From assembly GCA_023262505.1 (NCBI GenBank), contig JALRAP010000010.1:1-52710 (forward strand): 52,710 nt of DNA, read 5' to 3'. Source of the stretch: Bacteroidia bacterium (lineage in GTDB: Bacteria; Bacteroidota; Bacteroidia; AKYH767-A; OLB10). A program made the translations under genes and the position numbers. Positions 41,919 to 50,156 of the stretch are shown here, piece by piece (positions within the stretch are counted from its first letter, which is position 1; each line of letters opens with the position of its first letter). The notes below the pieces were generated by a model. That model saw nothing but the letters and a program-made list of their open reading frames with translations. It had not been told where the DNA came from and ran no database searches.

Positions 41919-42024
41919 TTCTAAATCTTAATTCCAAATCTTAATTCTCAATCGTAAATCCTCAATCATCAATCGTAAATCGTCAATCGTAAATTGTCAA
42001 TCGTAAATTGTCAATCGTCAATTG
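41914..42024. repeat. heptamer array joining the serS end to the TPR gene start
   Basis: Eleven exact 7-bp units at 41948-42024 (TCAATCG, TAAATCC, TCAATCA, TCAATCG, TAAATCG, TCAATCG, TAAATTG and so on) and about five degenerate units at 41914-41947, one of them 6 bp. On the minus strand these are CGATTGA/CGATTTA/CAATTTA, the same family as 7696-7737. The serS stop and last codons (42011-42022) and the TPR start codon (41916-41918) are both inside it. Confidence 0.85.
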
Positions 42025-43288
42025 TATCGAATCCTGTGTACTTAACAAGCGCCTTCGGTATCCTGATCCCTGTTTCAGTCTGATTGTTCTCAAGCAAGGC
42101 AGCCACGATACGAGGTAACGCCAAAGCGCTGCCGTTTAGTGTATGGGCCAACTGTGGTTTGCCGCCGCTTTCGCGGAAGCGTAATTTGAGTCTGTTCGAT
42201 TGGAAGGTTTCGAAATTGGAAACAGAGCTAACTTCGAGCCAGCGCTTTTGTGCAGCTGAATAAACTTCCATGTCGTAGGTGAGGGCAGAGGCAAAACTCA
42301 TGTCGCCTCCACAAAGCTTCAAGGTTCGGAAAGGTAACTCCAAATCGTGCAGCAACGAAGCCACATATTCGCGCATCGACTCCAGTATCGCATAGGATTG
42401 GTCAGGATGCGCCACTTGTACGATTTCGACTTTATCGAATTGGTGCAGTCGGTTTAGTCCGCGCACATCTTTACCATAAGACCCCGCCTCTCTACGGAAA
42501 CAAGGTGTGTATGCAGTCAGTTTTACAGGCAGGTCCTCTGCCTTTAAAATAACATCCCTGAAAATATTCGTCACAGGTACTTCGGCAGTTGGAATGAGGT
42601 AGAGATTATCAATTCCCACATGGTACATCTGTCCCTCTTTGTCGGGAAGTTGTCCGGTTCCGAATCCTGAATCCTCATTCACCAGAATGGGTGGTTGAAC
42701 TTCGCCATATCCTGCTTCGGTGGCTTTGTCGAGGAAAAAGTTGATGAGCGCTCGCTGCAGTCGCGCACCTTTGCCTTTATAAACGGGAAATCCTGCTCCT
42801 GTAAGCTTCACACCTAACTCAAAATCGATCAGATCGTATTTGGCAGCAAGTTCCCAATGGGGGAGGGCCGATTCAGGCAATGCGGGCAAGGTTTGAGTAG
42901 ATAAATAAGTGACCTCATTGTCTTCCGGTGTCCTTCCTGCAGGTACAGCTTGGGATGGCATATTGGGAATACGAACCAGTATGTCGTTCATCTGCTTTTC
43001 GATTAACGAAAGCCGGTCCGACAATTGTTTTGATTCCTCCTTGAGTGCAGTGCTTTTGTTCTTTAAATCATTTGCCTCGGCCTGTTTGCCAGACTTGAAA
43101 AGATCACCCACTTGCTTAGCCAAATTGTTTTGAGCGGCCAATAAATTGTCCAATTCAGATTGGGTGTTACGACGGCTGCCATCCAACTCCAATACTTGTC
43201 CGATAAAATCAGTTGCGTCAAAATTCTTTACGGATAGCCTTTTGATGACTTCCTCTTTGTTTTCTCGAATGGTATGAATCGTCAACAT
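42011..43288 (-). CDS. serS: seryl-tRNA synthetase
   Basis: 425 residues. An N-terminal antiparallel coiled coil (about 25-110) binds the long variable arm of tRNA-Ser. The class II catalytic core has the motif 2 region FRREAGSYGKDVRGLNRLHQF and motif 3 LNGSALALPRIVAALLENNQ. The C-terminal Thr-Ile-Asp-Asp-stop is encoded by heptamers of the array, so the natural end of the protein has been altered or fixed by the repeat. The promoter box is TAACTTTG at 43306-43313. Confidence 0.95.
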   Translation of the reverse strand: MLTIHTIRENKEEVIKRLSVKNFDATDFIGQVLELDGSRRNTQSELDNLLAAQNNLAKQVGDLFKSGKQAEANDLKNKSTALKEESKQLSDRLSLIEKQMNDILVRIPNMPSQAVPAGRTPEDNEVTYLSTQTLPALPESALPHWELAAKYDLIDFELGVKLTGAGFPVYKGKGARLQRALINFFLDKATEAGYGEVQPPILVNEDSGFGTGQLPDKEGQMYHVGIDNLYLIPTAEVPVTNIFRDVILKAEDLPVKLTAYTPCFRREAGSYGKDVRGLNRLHQFDKVEIVQVAHPDQSYAILESMREYVASLLHDLELPFRTLKLCGGDMSFASALTYDMEVYSAAQKRWLEVSSVSNFETFQSNRLKLRFRESGGKPQLAHTLNGSALALPRIVAALLENNQTETGIRIPKALVKYTGFDTIDD

Positions 43289-43305
43289 ACGGGGGTGCTT
43301 TTAGG

Positions 43306-43313
43306 CAAAGTTA
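43306..43313 (-). promoter_or_regulatory. -7 box TAACTTTG for serS
   Basis: A perfect TAnnTTTG on the minus strand, 17 nt before ATG 43288; CTG instead of TTG at the -33 distance. Confidence 0.5.
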
Positions 43314-43430
43314 GTGTTTCCACAGCATGCTCAGTAGCTATGTTTACAGGCCTTTTGAACCGATTTTTACGAAAGGTTATCCGATTTTTGTTTCAATTTG
43401 TTTCCGTTTAAAATCAAGTCTACGCAAATC

Positions 43431-44090
43431 ATGCTCGCCAAATCAACCTTTGATTTCCTTCGAAAGCTCAGAAAGAACAACAATCGGGAATGGTTCCAAG
43501 ACCACCGCGCCGATTATGAATTGGCTAAAGACGACTTTAGGACCTTTGTCGGTAGTTTGCTGGCAGATTACACCGGGTTGAATGCCCGCTTGTCGGGTTT
43601 GGAGGTAAAGGACCTGGTTTTTCGTATCAACCGCGATGTGCGCTTCTCTGCCAATAAGGACCCTTACAAGACCAATTTCGGAGCATCCTTTTCCGAGGGT
43701 GGAAAGAAGTCCGGCAAGGCTGGCTTGTACCTTCAAATTGAGCCTGGTAATTCTTTTATTGCGGGAGGATGTTGGATGCCACCTGCACCACAATTGAAGG
43801 CCATCAGGCAGGAAATCGATTATAATTTGAATGATTTCAATGCTATTTTAAAGGATAAGAGTTTCAAAAAGTGTTTTGGTGAACTCAGTGATTGCCGACT
43901 GAAAACCGTTCCCAAAGGTTATGATCGTTCAAACCCTGCCATCGACCACTTGCGTCAAACTAGTTTCATCGTAGAGCGATCATTTGATGATAAGGAAGTA
44001 ATCTCCTCTAATTTCAAGAAGGATTGTGTTGCCAATTATAAAGCCATGCTGCCATTTTTGGGTTTTATGAATGTGGCTTTGGAGGGTTGA
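43431..44090 (+). CDS. DUF2461 family protein (TIGR02453-like)
   Basis: 219 residues. The N-terminal STFDFLRKLRKNNNREWF motif, then FRINRDVRFSANKDPYKTNFGA and the later GLYLQIEPGNSFIAGGCWMP are recognisable features of the DUF2461 family, which is widespread but of unknown function. ATG 43431 is preferred over a TTG at 43398 because the family usually starts close to the FDFL motif. It is divergent from serS and converges on rpmA, with a terminator hairpin between. Confidence 0.8.
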   Translation: MLAKSTFDFLRKLRKNNNREWFQDHRADYELAKDDFRTFVGSLLADYTGLNARLSGLEVKDLVFRINRDVRFSANKDPYKTNFGASFSEGGKKSGKAGLYLQIEPGNSFIAGGCWMPPAPQLKAIRQEIDYNLNDFNAILKDKSFKKCFGELSDCRLKTVPKGYDRSNPAIDHLRQTSFIVERSFDDKEVISSNFKKDCVANYKAMLPFLGFMNVALEG

Positions 44091-44102
44091 AGGCTTATTG
44101 AT

Positions 44103-44135
44103 AAAAAAGAAGCCTCGTGTATTACACGAGGCTTC
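44103..44135 (-). terminator. rho-independent terminator of rplU-rpmA
   Basis: GAAGCCTCGTGT and ACACGAGGCTTC make a 12-bp perfect stem with an ATT loop (44109-44135), followed on the minus strand by six T. It lies 21 bp after the rpmA stop and 12 bp after DUF2461 from the other side. Confidence 0.92.
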
Positions 44136-44156
44136 CTTAGTTCAGATGAAAGATTC

Positions 44157-44420
44157 TTAGTTCTGCTCCAAAGGAGTTACAGAAACGTATGATTTGTTGT
44201 TAGCCTTCTTGTTGAAGGTTACGATACCATCGCGCAAAGCGAACAAGGTATGGTCTTTGCCCATTCCTACGCCTTCAGAAGCGTGGTGACGGGTGCCGCG
44301 CTGACGCACGATGATGTTTCCGGCGATGGCTAATTGTCCACCGAAGATTTTCACGCCGAGTCTTTTGCTATGTGATTCGCGTCCGTTCTTGGAACTACCG
44401 ACGCCTTTCTTGTGTGCCAT
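44157..44420 (-). CDS. rpmA: 50S ribosomal protein L27
   Basis: 87 residues. It begins [16 protein letters not shown], with the flexible N-terminal tail that reaches toward the peptidyl transferase centre, and has the signature [26 protein letters not shown]. No N-terminal extension of the type cleaved by Prp is present. It lies 31 bp after rplU in the same transcript. Confidence 0.96.
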   Translation of the reverse strand: MAHKKGVGSSKNGRESHSKRLGVKIFGGQLAIAGNIIVRQRGTRHHASEGVGMGKDHTLFALRDGIVTFNKKANNKSYVSVTPLEQN

Positions 44421-44451
44421 GTTATTGGAATATGGTTATATTAATGAGTAA

Positions 44452-44763
44452 TTAAGCGGAGATGGTATTGATTTGAATCTTGGTGAACTGCTGACGATGG
44501 CCGTTCGACTTCTGGTAGCCTTTGCGACGCTTCTTTTTGAAGACAATCACTTTGTCGCCTTTCAAGTGCGAAAGAACGGTGGCAGAAACTTTGGCTCCAC
44601 CAATTACAGGCGTGCCTACTTTGGCGTTTCCACCTTTGTCAACCATCAAAACCTGGTCAAACTCAACTTTTTCGCCTTCATTGGCATCTAGTCTGTGAAC
44701 GATAATGGAATCGTTTTCAGCTACTTTCATTTGCTGCCCTGCGATGGATACGATTGCGTACAT
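44452..44763 (-). CDS. rplU: 50S ribosomal protein L21
   Basis: 103 residues. It begins MYAIVSIAGQQMKV and has the C-terminal KRRKGYQKSNGHRQQFTKI signature of L21. It binds 23S rRNA. It is first in the rplU-rpmA pair behind a good promoter at 44808-44838. The short leader between them contains CCCC and GGGG runs (near 44787-44805) that could form a small hairpin. Confidence 0.96.
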   Translation of the reverse strand: MYAIVSIAGQQMKVAENDSIIVHRLDANEGEKVEFDQVLMVDKGGNAKVGTPVIGGAKVSATVLSHLKGDKVIVFKKKRRKGYQKSNGHRQQFTKIQINTISA

Positions 44764-44807
44764 GTTATTCGATTTTAATTAACTGCCCCTTAGACTTTTG
44801 GGGGATG

Positions 44808-44838
44808 CAAAATTAGTGAATCCAAGGACAAAAGCCAA
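44808..44838 (-). promoter_or_regulatory. rplU-rpmA promoter
   Basis: On the minus strand TTG (44836-44838), 20 nt, then TAATTTTG (44808-44815): full consensus. Leader about 38 nt to ATG 44763. Confidence 0.65.
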
Positions 44839-44898
44839 TAGGTGGGCCAAACTTATTTGAAGAAGTCAGCGGTATTATTTTAAAGCCCTGTAAAACAG

Positions 44899-45834
44899 TT
44901 AGTTGCTTTTGTTTATTAGGTACACGCCCATCAATATGGCACCCAAAAAAAGTAAATGGAGCAGCTGCAACGGCTCGCCATCTACCACGCCCCATAACAT
45001 CGCCACAATCGGTATCAAATAAGTAACCGAGGACGCAAACAATGCTCCAGCAATCTTTATCAGTTGGTTGAACACAACAACCGAAATGGCGGTTCCAAAC
45101 ATTGCGAGCAAAAGAACTGATACCAGCGACTCCAACATGCCAGTCTGATGGGTGGTAAAGAAGTTCATGAATGAATCGGTGACCTGTAAGTTTTCAGCTC
45201 CAATCCTGTCAACGAAATCGGTAAAACCGAACAGATATAATCCCGCCAAAGGCCCAACAAAACAAAGGGCAAACGCTGATACGGTCAAAGAGCCAGCATC
45301 GTTTAGTTTATGTCGGATTACATTAACAGATCCAGCGTAACAAACCGTAGCCAGGACTACCAAAATTGCCTGCCAAGAAATCTGAAACACCGATCCGTTG
45401 GCATTGTGCAAAATCAATCCAACAGCACCAGCCAATCCCAAAAGCACCCCGAACAGTCGCATGCCTTGTACCTTGGTCTTGAAAATGATGAATCCCAATC
45501 CCAATGTAAAAACAGGCGTTAAGGAGTTCAGCATGCCAGCCATGAAACTGGGTACTTTGGTTTGGGCGAAACTGAAAAGATATGCTGGTATACCATTTCC
45601 TAAAAAGCCTGTGGCAGCGATGTATTTCCACTGATGAGGCTTTACTTCTCTGATACGGCTGAATGTGAAAGGCACCAAAAAAAGAAACGAAGAAAACATG
45701 CGTATCGAAGCCATTTGGTCGGGCGCAATATTCACCAATCCTCTTTTCATGAGCATGAACGAGCTGCCCCATATCAAGGCGAGGAATCCGATCAGGATCC
45801 ACTTCAAATAGGGGTGGTGGTTCTTTTCTTCCAT
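44899..45834 (-). CDS. EamA/DMT family transporter
   Basis: 311 residues with ten predicted membrane helices in two EamA repeats; the first starts ALIWGSSFMLMKRGL and the second near WQAILVVLATVCYAGSVNVIR. The substrate cannot be inferred; relatives export amino acids or metabolites. Between its ATG (45834) and the metK stop there are only 67 bp, mostly a terminator hairpin, and I see no good promoter, so it may depend on read-through from metK. Confidence 0.85.
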   Translation of the reverse strand: MEEKNHHPYLKWILIGFLALIWGSSFMLMKRGLVNIAPDQMASIRMFSSFLFLVPFTFSRIREVKPHQWKYIAATGFLGNGIPAYLFSFAQTKVPSFMAGMLNSLTPVFTLGLGFIIFKTKVQGMRLFGVLLGLAGAVGLILHNANGSVFQISWQAILVVLATVCYAGSVNVIRHKLNDAGSLTVSAFALCFVGPLAGLYLFGFTDFVDRIGAENLQVTDSFMNFFTTHQTGMLESLVSVLLLAMFGTAISVVVFNQLIKIAGALFASSVTYLIPIVAMLWGVVDGEPLQLLHLLFLGAILMGVYLINKSN

Positions 45835-45842
45835 TTCGAATC

Positions 45843-45874
45843 AAAAAGGCCGGTCAAGTGATATGCCGGCCTTT
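45843..45874 (-). terminator. rho-independent terminator after metK
   Basis: AAAGGCCGG (45845-45853) and CCGGCCTTT (45866-45874) form a 9-bp stem with a 12-nt loop; on the minus strand five T follow. T-rich sequence also follows on the plus strand. Confidence 0.8.
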
Positions 45875-45901
45875 GTTTTTTAATATTTCCAGAGCAATGG
45901 T

Positions 45902-47173
45902 TTATTTCTTTTTGCTGATGCCGAAGGCCTTTTTAACCTCATCAACATGGTTTAGCTCCTCCCAAGGAAACAATTTTACTTTCACCTTCTTCTCGTTGGC
46001 TTTGCCTTTATTGAAAATCTTGGTTACTTCTTTCGATTTACGACCCATATGCCCGTAAGAAGCCGTTTCAGCATATATTGGAGAACGTAGCTTGAAGCGT
46101 TTTTCGATGTAATAAGGGCGCATGTCAAAAGCATCCATTTCACCGATCATTTTCGCTATTTGTCCATCAGTATGATTAACCTTAGCTGTTCCATAGGTGT
46201 TGACATACAATCCTACAGGCTTCGCCACTCCGATGGCATATGCAACTTGCACCAAGGCTTCGTCGCACACACCAGCAGCAACCAAGTGCTTGGCAATATG
46301 ACGGGTGGCATATGCGGCCGAACGGTCAACTTTTGATGGGTCTTTTCCAGAGAATGCACCACCACCGTGCGCTCCACGACCACCATAGGTATCCACAATG
46401 ATCTTTCGACCTGTTAAACCTGTATCGCCGTGTGGTCCACCAATAACGAACTTACCAGTTGGGTTCACGTGGTATTTGATCTTGTCGTTGAACAACACCT
46501 GTACACGCTTTGGCAACTTCTTCATGATGCGAGGCACAAGGATGTTGATCACATCTTTGCGGATCACATCTTGCATGGCCTTTTCTGTACCGAAATCATC
46601 ATGCTGGGTCGAAATAACGATGGTATCAATTCGTTGTGGTTGGTTGTTGTCGCTGTACTCGATAGTCACCTGACTCTTTGAATCGGGACGGAGATACTTC
46701 ATAACTTTTCCTTCGCGACGGATATCAGCCAACTCCATAAGCAATAGGTGAGCCAACTCCAAAGGCAAAGGCATGTAGTTGTCGGTCTCGCGGCATGCGT
46801 AACCGAACATCATTCCCTGGTCGCCGGCACCTTGCTCCTCAGGCTTTTTGCGTTCAACACCTTGGTTGATATCGGGCGACTGCTCGTGGATGGCTGAAAG
46901 GATACCACACGACTTGGCCTCGAACATGTATTCGCTTTTGGTGTAGCCGATGCGACCTATTACTTCCCGTGCTATGTCTTGCACATCCAAATAAGCTTTG
47001 GACTTGACCTCTCCCGCCAAGACTACTTGTCCGGTGGTTACTAGAGTTTCGCAAGCCACCTTCGATTGAGGGTCATAGGCCAGGAAATTGTCAATCAGGG
47101 CATCGGAAATCTGGTCAGCTACCTTGTCTGGGTGTCCTTCGGAAACGGACTCGGAGGTGTATAAGTAAGGCAT
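45902..47173 (-). CDS. metK: S-adenosylmethionine synthetase
   Basis: 423 residues, a little longer than the roughly 385 of E. coli. Signatures: [15 protein letters not shown] near the N-terminus, [12 protein letters not shown], and the phosphate-loop-like [16 protein letters not shown]. It makes SAM from methionine and ATP. The extra length is an insert near 105-120 (KKPEEQ region) and a basic C-terminal tail ending in KKK. The 5' leader is too short for a SAM riboswitch. Confidence 0.95.
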   Translation of the reverse strand: MPYLYTSESVSEGHPDKVADQISDALIDNFLAYDPQSKVACETLVTTGQVVLAGEVKSKAYLDVQDIAREVIGRIGYTKSEYMFEAKSCGILSAIHEQSPDINQGVERKKPEEQGAGDQGMMFGYACRETDNYMPLPLELAHLLLMELADIRREGKVMKYLRPDSKSQVTIEYSDNNQPQRIDTIVISTQHDDFGTEKAMQDVIRKDVINILVPRIMKKLPKRVQVLFNDKIKYHVNPTGKFVIGGPHGDTGLTGRKIIVDTYGGRGAHGGGAFSGKDPSKVDRSAAYATRHIAKHLVAAGVCDEALVQVAYAIGVAKPVGLYVNTYGTAKVNHTDGQIAKMIGEMDAFDMRPYYIEKRFKLRSPIYAETASYGHMGRKSKEVTKIFNKGKANEKKVKVKLFPWEELNHVDEVKKAFGISKKK

Positions 47174-47205
47174 AAATGATTGGTTTTTTCGTTTGTTTGA
47201 GTGGG

Positions 47206-47213
47206 CAAAAGTA
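47206..47213 (-). promoter_or_regulatory. -7 box TACTTTTG for metK
   Basis: A perfect TAnnTTTG on the minus strand, ending 32 nt before ATG 47173; the -33 element is weak. Confidence 0.5.
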
Positions 47214-47284
47214 GGAAAAGTTACACTTTGACAGCAGCAACTTTACGGAGAATTGACATGCATGAATACTCCTGCATTTCGGGG

Positions 47285-48208
47285 TTATTTACCCCCCTTT
47301 TTTCCTGTAAGCTGATGGAAAATCTCCTCTAATGAGCTTTCCGAACGTTGGAGCGTCAGGATTTTCAAGTTGTTTGCAACAGCATACTCGAAAAGGGTGG
47401 AGCGCAAGTCGTTGTTGGCATCTGAATACAGTACGAATTTGTTTTTGCCGGCTTCTTGCACTCGTTTTACCCCTGGTATTTGACGAAGCCGGCTGACATC
47501 TGCAGTCGATTCGAACTCCACTTCCAAGGCGCTTTCGCGGGATGTTAACTGCTGGATTTGGTCGGTGCGATCGTCGGCAACGATTTTGCCCTTGTTGATG
47601 ATGATGACACGGTCGCAGATAGCCTCAACCTCCTGCATGATGTGTGTTGAGAGGATGACGGTTTTCTGCTTGCCAAGTGATGTGATGAGCTGTCTGATGT
47701 CCAATAGCTGGTTCGGATCAAGTCCGGATGTGGGTTCATCCAATATCAACACATCGGGGTCGTGTATCATGGCCTGTGCCAGGCCAACACGCTGTCGGTA
47801 ACCTTTGGATAACGAACCAATCTTCTTGTGTTGTTCCGGTGCTAATCCAGTAATGTCAACCATTTCGTCAACGCGCTTGGCAACTTGGTTGCCTTTGAGG
47901 TGGATTCCAGCCACAAACGACAAATATTCCCGTACATACATCTCTAAGTACAAGGGGTTGTGTTCGGGCAGGTAACCAACTCGTTTACGGACCTCAATGG
48001 ATTGCTCAACGGTATCGAATCCCTGTACACTGGCTGAACCTTCAGTCTGTGGAATGAAGCAGCTGATGATTTTCATCATCGTGGACTTGCCAGCTCCGTT
48101 GGGACCCAAGAAACCAACTACTTGTCCCGCTCCGATCTCAAAACTGACATCGTCGAGAGCCTTTTGCTCTCCATAGATTTTTGTGATATGGGATACCTTT
48201 ACCGACAT
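47285..48208 (-). CDS. gldA: gliding-motility-type ABC transporter ATP-binding protein GldA
   Basis: 307 residues. Walker A GPNGAGKST, signature LSKGYRQRVGLAQA, Walker B VLILDEPTSGLD and switch His (STHIMQEVE) are all present, so the ATPase should be active. The extended C-terminus ending LTLQRSESSLEEIFHQLTG matches the GldA group of Bacteroidota, which works with the membrane proteins GldF and GldG. Those partners are not in this window, and GldA alone does not prove gliding. A near-consensus -7 box (48213-48220) ends 4 nt before the ATG. Confidence 0.85.
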   Translation of the reverse strand: MSVKVSHITKIYGEQKALDDVSFEIGAGQVVGFLGPNGAGKSTMMKIISCFIPQTEGSASVQGFDTVEQSIEVRKRVGYLPEHNPLYLEMYVREYLSFVAGIHLKGNQVAKRVDEMVDITGLAPEQHKKIGSLSKGYRQRVGLAQAMIHDPDVLILDEPTSGLDPNQLLDIRQLITSLGKQKTVILSTHIMQEVEAICDRVIIINKGKIVADDRTDQIQQLTSRESALEVEFESTADVSRLRQIPGVKRVQEAGKNKFVLYSDANNDLRSTLFEYAVANNLKILTLQRSESSLEEIFHQLTGKKGGK

Positions 48209-48212
48209 GTTG

Positions 48213-48220
48213 CGAATTTA
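48213..48220 (-). promoter_or_regulatory. possible -7 box TAAATTCG for gldA
   Basis: One mismatch from TAnnTTTG, ending 4 nt before ATG 48208; no TTG at -33. It would give a leaderless mRNA. Confidence 0.3.
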
Positions 48221-48272
48221 ACAAGTTATTCGTTAAGCCCATGCTGAATGTTCCTCCCTTCATGTATTGGAC

Positions 48273-48280
48273 TATATTTG
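48273..48280 (+). promoter_or_regulatory. -7 box TATATTTG for rsgA
   Basis: A perfect TAnnTTTG with TTC (48251-48253) 19 nt upstream in place of TTG. The predicted RNA begins near 48287, which excludes the in-frame TTG at 48267 as the start of rsgA. Confidence 0.5.
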
Positions 48281-48323
48281 TGATGGGATCCTAACGGGTA
48301 ATTGTTTGCTGGCTCCAAATTTG

Positions 48324-49253
48324 ATGCAAGGAAAATCACAACTCGGCCTCGTGCTCAAGTCCACTGGTAGTTTTTACCAGGTGGCCGACTCCGTTGGGAA
48401 CGTATTACGCTGCTCGGTAAAGGGCAAGCTCAGACTCAAAGGAATAGACACCACCAACCCGGTTGCTGTTGGTGATCGGGTTTTGTTCGAAACCGAAGGC
48501 GATGTGGGTGTTATTTCCGATATCCTCGAACGCAAGAACTACATCATCCGCAAATCGGTAAACCTTTCCAAACAAGCCCATATTTTGGCTGCCAATCTCG
48601 ACTTGGCAATGGTGGTGGCCACACCTGTTTATCCTCGTACATCCACAGGATTTATCGACCGTTTCTTGGCCACAGCTCAGGCTTACGGAATACCTGCAGC
48701 AGTTGTCTTTAACAAGTGTGACTTGTACGATGTGGAGGTTGAGGAATATGTGCAACTCTTGTCGGCAATGTATCGGCATGTTGGATATGAAACCTTCATT
48801 ATCTCAGCAATCGACAATGCCAAACTGGAGCCATTAAGGAAGACTTTGCAAAATAAGATCACCCTGCTTTCGGGTCATTCCGGCACTGGAAAATCCACCT
48901 TGGTGAATCAGCTGCTGCCTGGTTTGGATTTGAAGACATCCGCGCTATCAGAGCAACATATGAAAGGGAAACATACTACCACCTTCGCAGAGGCGCATCC
49001 GCTTCCGGGTGGTGGTTTTATCATAGACACTCCCGGAATCCGGGAGTTTGGTATTGTGGATTTTGAAAAACACCTGGTGTCTCATTATTTCCCTGAGATT
49101 TTCAAAGAGTCGGAGAATTGCAAGTTCAACAACTGCCTGCACGAAAATGAGAAGGGTTGCGCTGTAATACAAGCTGTGGAGGATTCGAAAATAGCCTTAA
49201 CCCGTTATGCCAGCTATATCAGCATTTTGAACAATGAAGATGTATTCAAGTAA
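48324..49253 (+). CDS. rsgA: ribosome small subunit-dependent GTPase A
   Basis: 309 residues from ATG 48324. The order is an N-terminal OB fold, then the circularly permuted GTPase with G4 (VVFNKCD) before G1 (SGHSGTGKSTLVN) and G3 (DTPGIREFG), and a C-terminal zinc motif with Cys/His in NCKFNNCLHENEKGCAV. It releases assembly factors during late 30S maturation. It is divergent from gldA and followed 52 bp later by dtd. Confidence 0.94.
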   Translation: MQGKSQLGLVLKSTGSFYQVADSVGNVLRCSVKGKLRLKGIDTTNPVAVGDRVLFETEGDVGVISDILERKNYIIRKSVNLSKQAHILAANLDLAMVVATPVYPRTSTGFIDRFLATAQAYGIPAAVVFNKCDLYDVEVEEYVQLLSAMYRHVGYETFIISAIDNAKLEPLRKTLQNKITLLSGHSGTGKSTLVNQLLPGLDLKTSALSEQHMKGKHTTTFAEAHPLPGGGFIIDTPGIREFGIVDFEKHLVSHYFPEIFKESENCKFNNCLHENEKGCAVIQAVEDSKIALTRYASYISILNNEDVFK

Positions 49254-49305
49254 TGCAATAAAAATTTGATACTTGAAATCAGATAACCGCAAACAATCAA
49301 TCTAA

Positions 49306-49752
49306 ATGAAAGCATTGATCCAGCGTGTAAGTAGGGCATCGGTCACCATAGATGGAATTGTGCATGCGTCTATCGATCGAGGGTTGCTGATTCTCTTAGG
49401 AGTTGGTGTTGATGACAAAGAGGTTGATGTTTTGAAGTTGTCCGCACGAATTCCAAAGCTTCGCATTTTCAACGATGAAAACGGGTTGATGAATCTTTCT
49501 TGCAGCGATGTGGGTGGAGGGTACTTGGTGGTCAGTCAGTTTACCTTAATGGCCGACTCTAGAAAAGGCAATCGGCCTTCATATGTCCAAGCCGCAAGAC
49601 CCGAACAAGCCATACCCCTGTATGAATTATTCTTATCAACCTTGGCAACCGAAAGCGGTCGCGAAATCAAGTCTGGTGTTTTTGGCGCTGATATGAAGGT
49701 TGAGCTTCTCAATGATGGCCCTGTTACAATAATGATGGATATCAAGGAGTGA
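49306..49752 (+). CDS. dtd: D-aminoacyl-tRNA deacylase
   Basis: 148 residues, normal for DTD. The family motifs are VVSQFTLMAD (about 78-87) and the GP motif in LLNDGPVTIMMD near the C-terminus, which forms the chiral-proofreading site. It removes D-amino acids from mischarged tRNA. It lies between rsgA and a MazG-like gene (28-bp gap) on the same strand. Confidence 0.94.
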   Translation: MKALIQRVSRASVTIDGIVHASIDRGLLILLGVGVDDKEVDVLKLSARIPKLRIFNDENGLMNLSCSDVGGGYLVVSQFTLMADSRKGNRPSYVQAARPEQAIPLYELFLSTLATESGREIKSGVFGADMKVELLNDGPVTIMMDIKE

Positions 49753-49780
49753 ACGAATTCGGAAAATCACAAATAAAAAT

Positions 49781-50107
49781 ATGTCGCTCAAAAACACTCA
49801 AGCCCAAGTCGACCAATGGATCAAACAATACGGCGTACGTTATTTCAATGAGCTTACCAATATGGCGCTCTTGACAGAGGAGGTAGGTGAATTAGCTCGA
49901 ATTATTGCTAGGAAATACGGAGAGCAGTCATTCAAGGAAAGTGACAAAAATGTAAACTTGGCCGATGAAATGGCAGACGTGTTGTTTGTGCTTGTTTGCC
50001 TAGCCAACCAAACGGGTGTTGATTTGGAAAATGCCTTTCAGAGGAATATGGATAAGAAGACTTCACGTGATTCCGAGCGGCATTTGAACAACGAAAAGCT
50101 ACAATGA
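49781..50107 (+). CDS. MazG-like nucleotide pyrophosphohydrolase
   Basis: 108 residues. The all-alpha MazG core is recognisable: ALLTEEVGELARII with the EExxE-type metal site, then LADEMADVLFVLVCLAN with the second acidic pair. It is a short single-domain form, likely to hydrolyse a nucleoside triphosphate to monophosphate; the substrate is unknown. Its TGA at 50105-50107 abuts the terminator of the convergent M43 gene. Confidence 0.85.
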   Translation: MSLKNTQAQVDQWIKQYGVRYFNELTNMALLTEEVGELARIIARKYGEQSFKESDKNVNLADEMADVLFVLVCLANQTGVDLENAFQRNMDKKTSRDSERHLNNEKLQ

Positions 50108-50131
50108 AAAAGCCCCCGCAATCGCGAGGGC
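50107..50131 (-). terminator. rho-independent terminator of the M43 protease gene
   Basis: GCCCTCGC and GCGGGGGC (minus strand, one mismatch) with a 4-nt loop are followed by TTTTTC. The stem is 50112-50131. Confidence 0.75.
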
Positions 50132-50156
50132 CTTCAGTTTCCATCTCAAATTTCTA

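Noticed and set aside
47174-47284. SAM riboswitch before or after metK
   Set aside because: The predicted leader is about 35 nt and shows no conserved SAM-aptamer sequence.
48267-48323. TTG 48267 as the rsgA start
   Set aside because: It lies within the promoter region, upstream of the predicted transcription start near 48287; ATG 48324 fits the OB-fold start.
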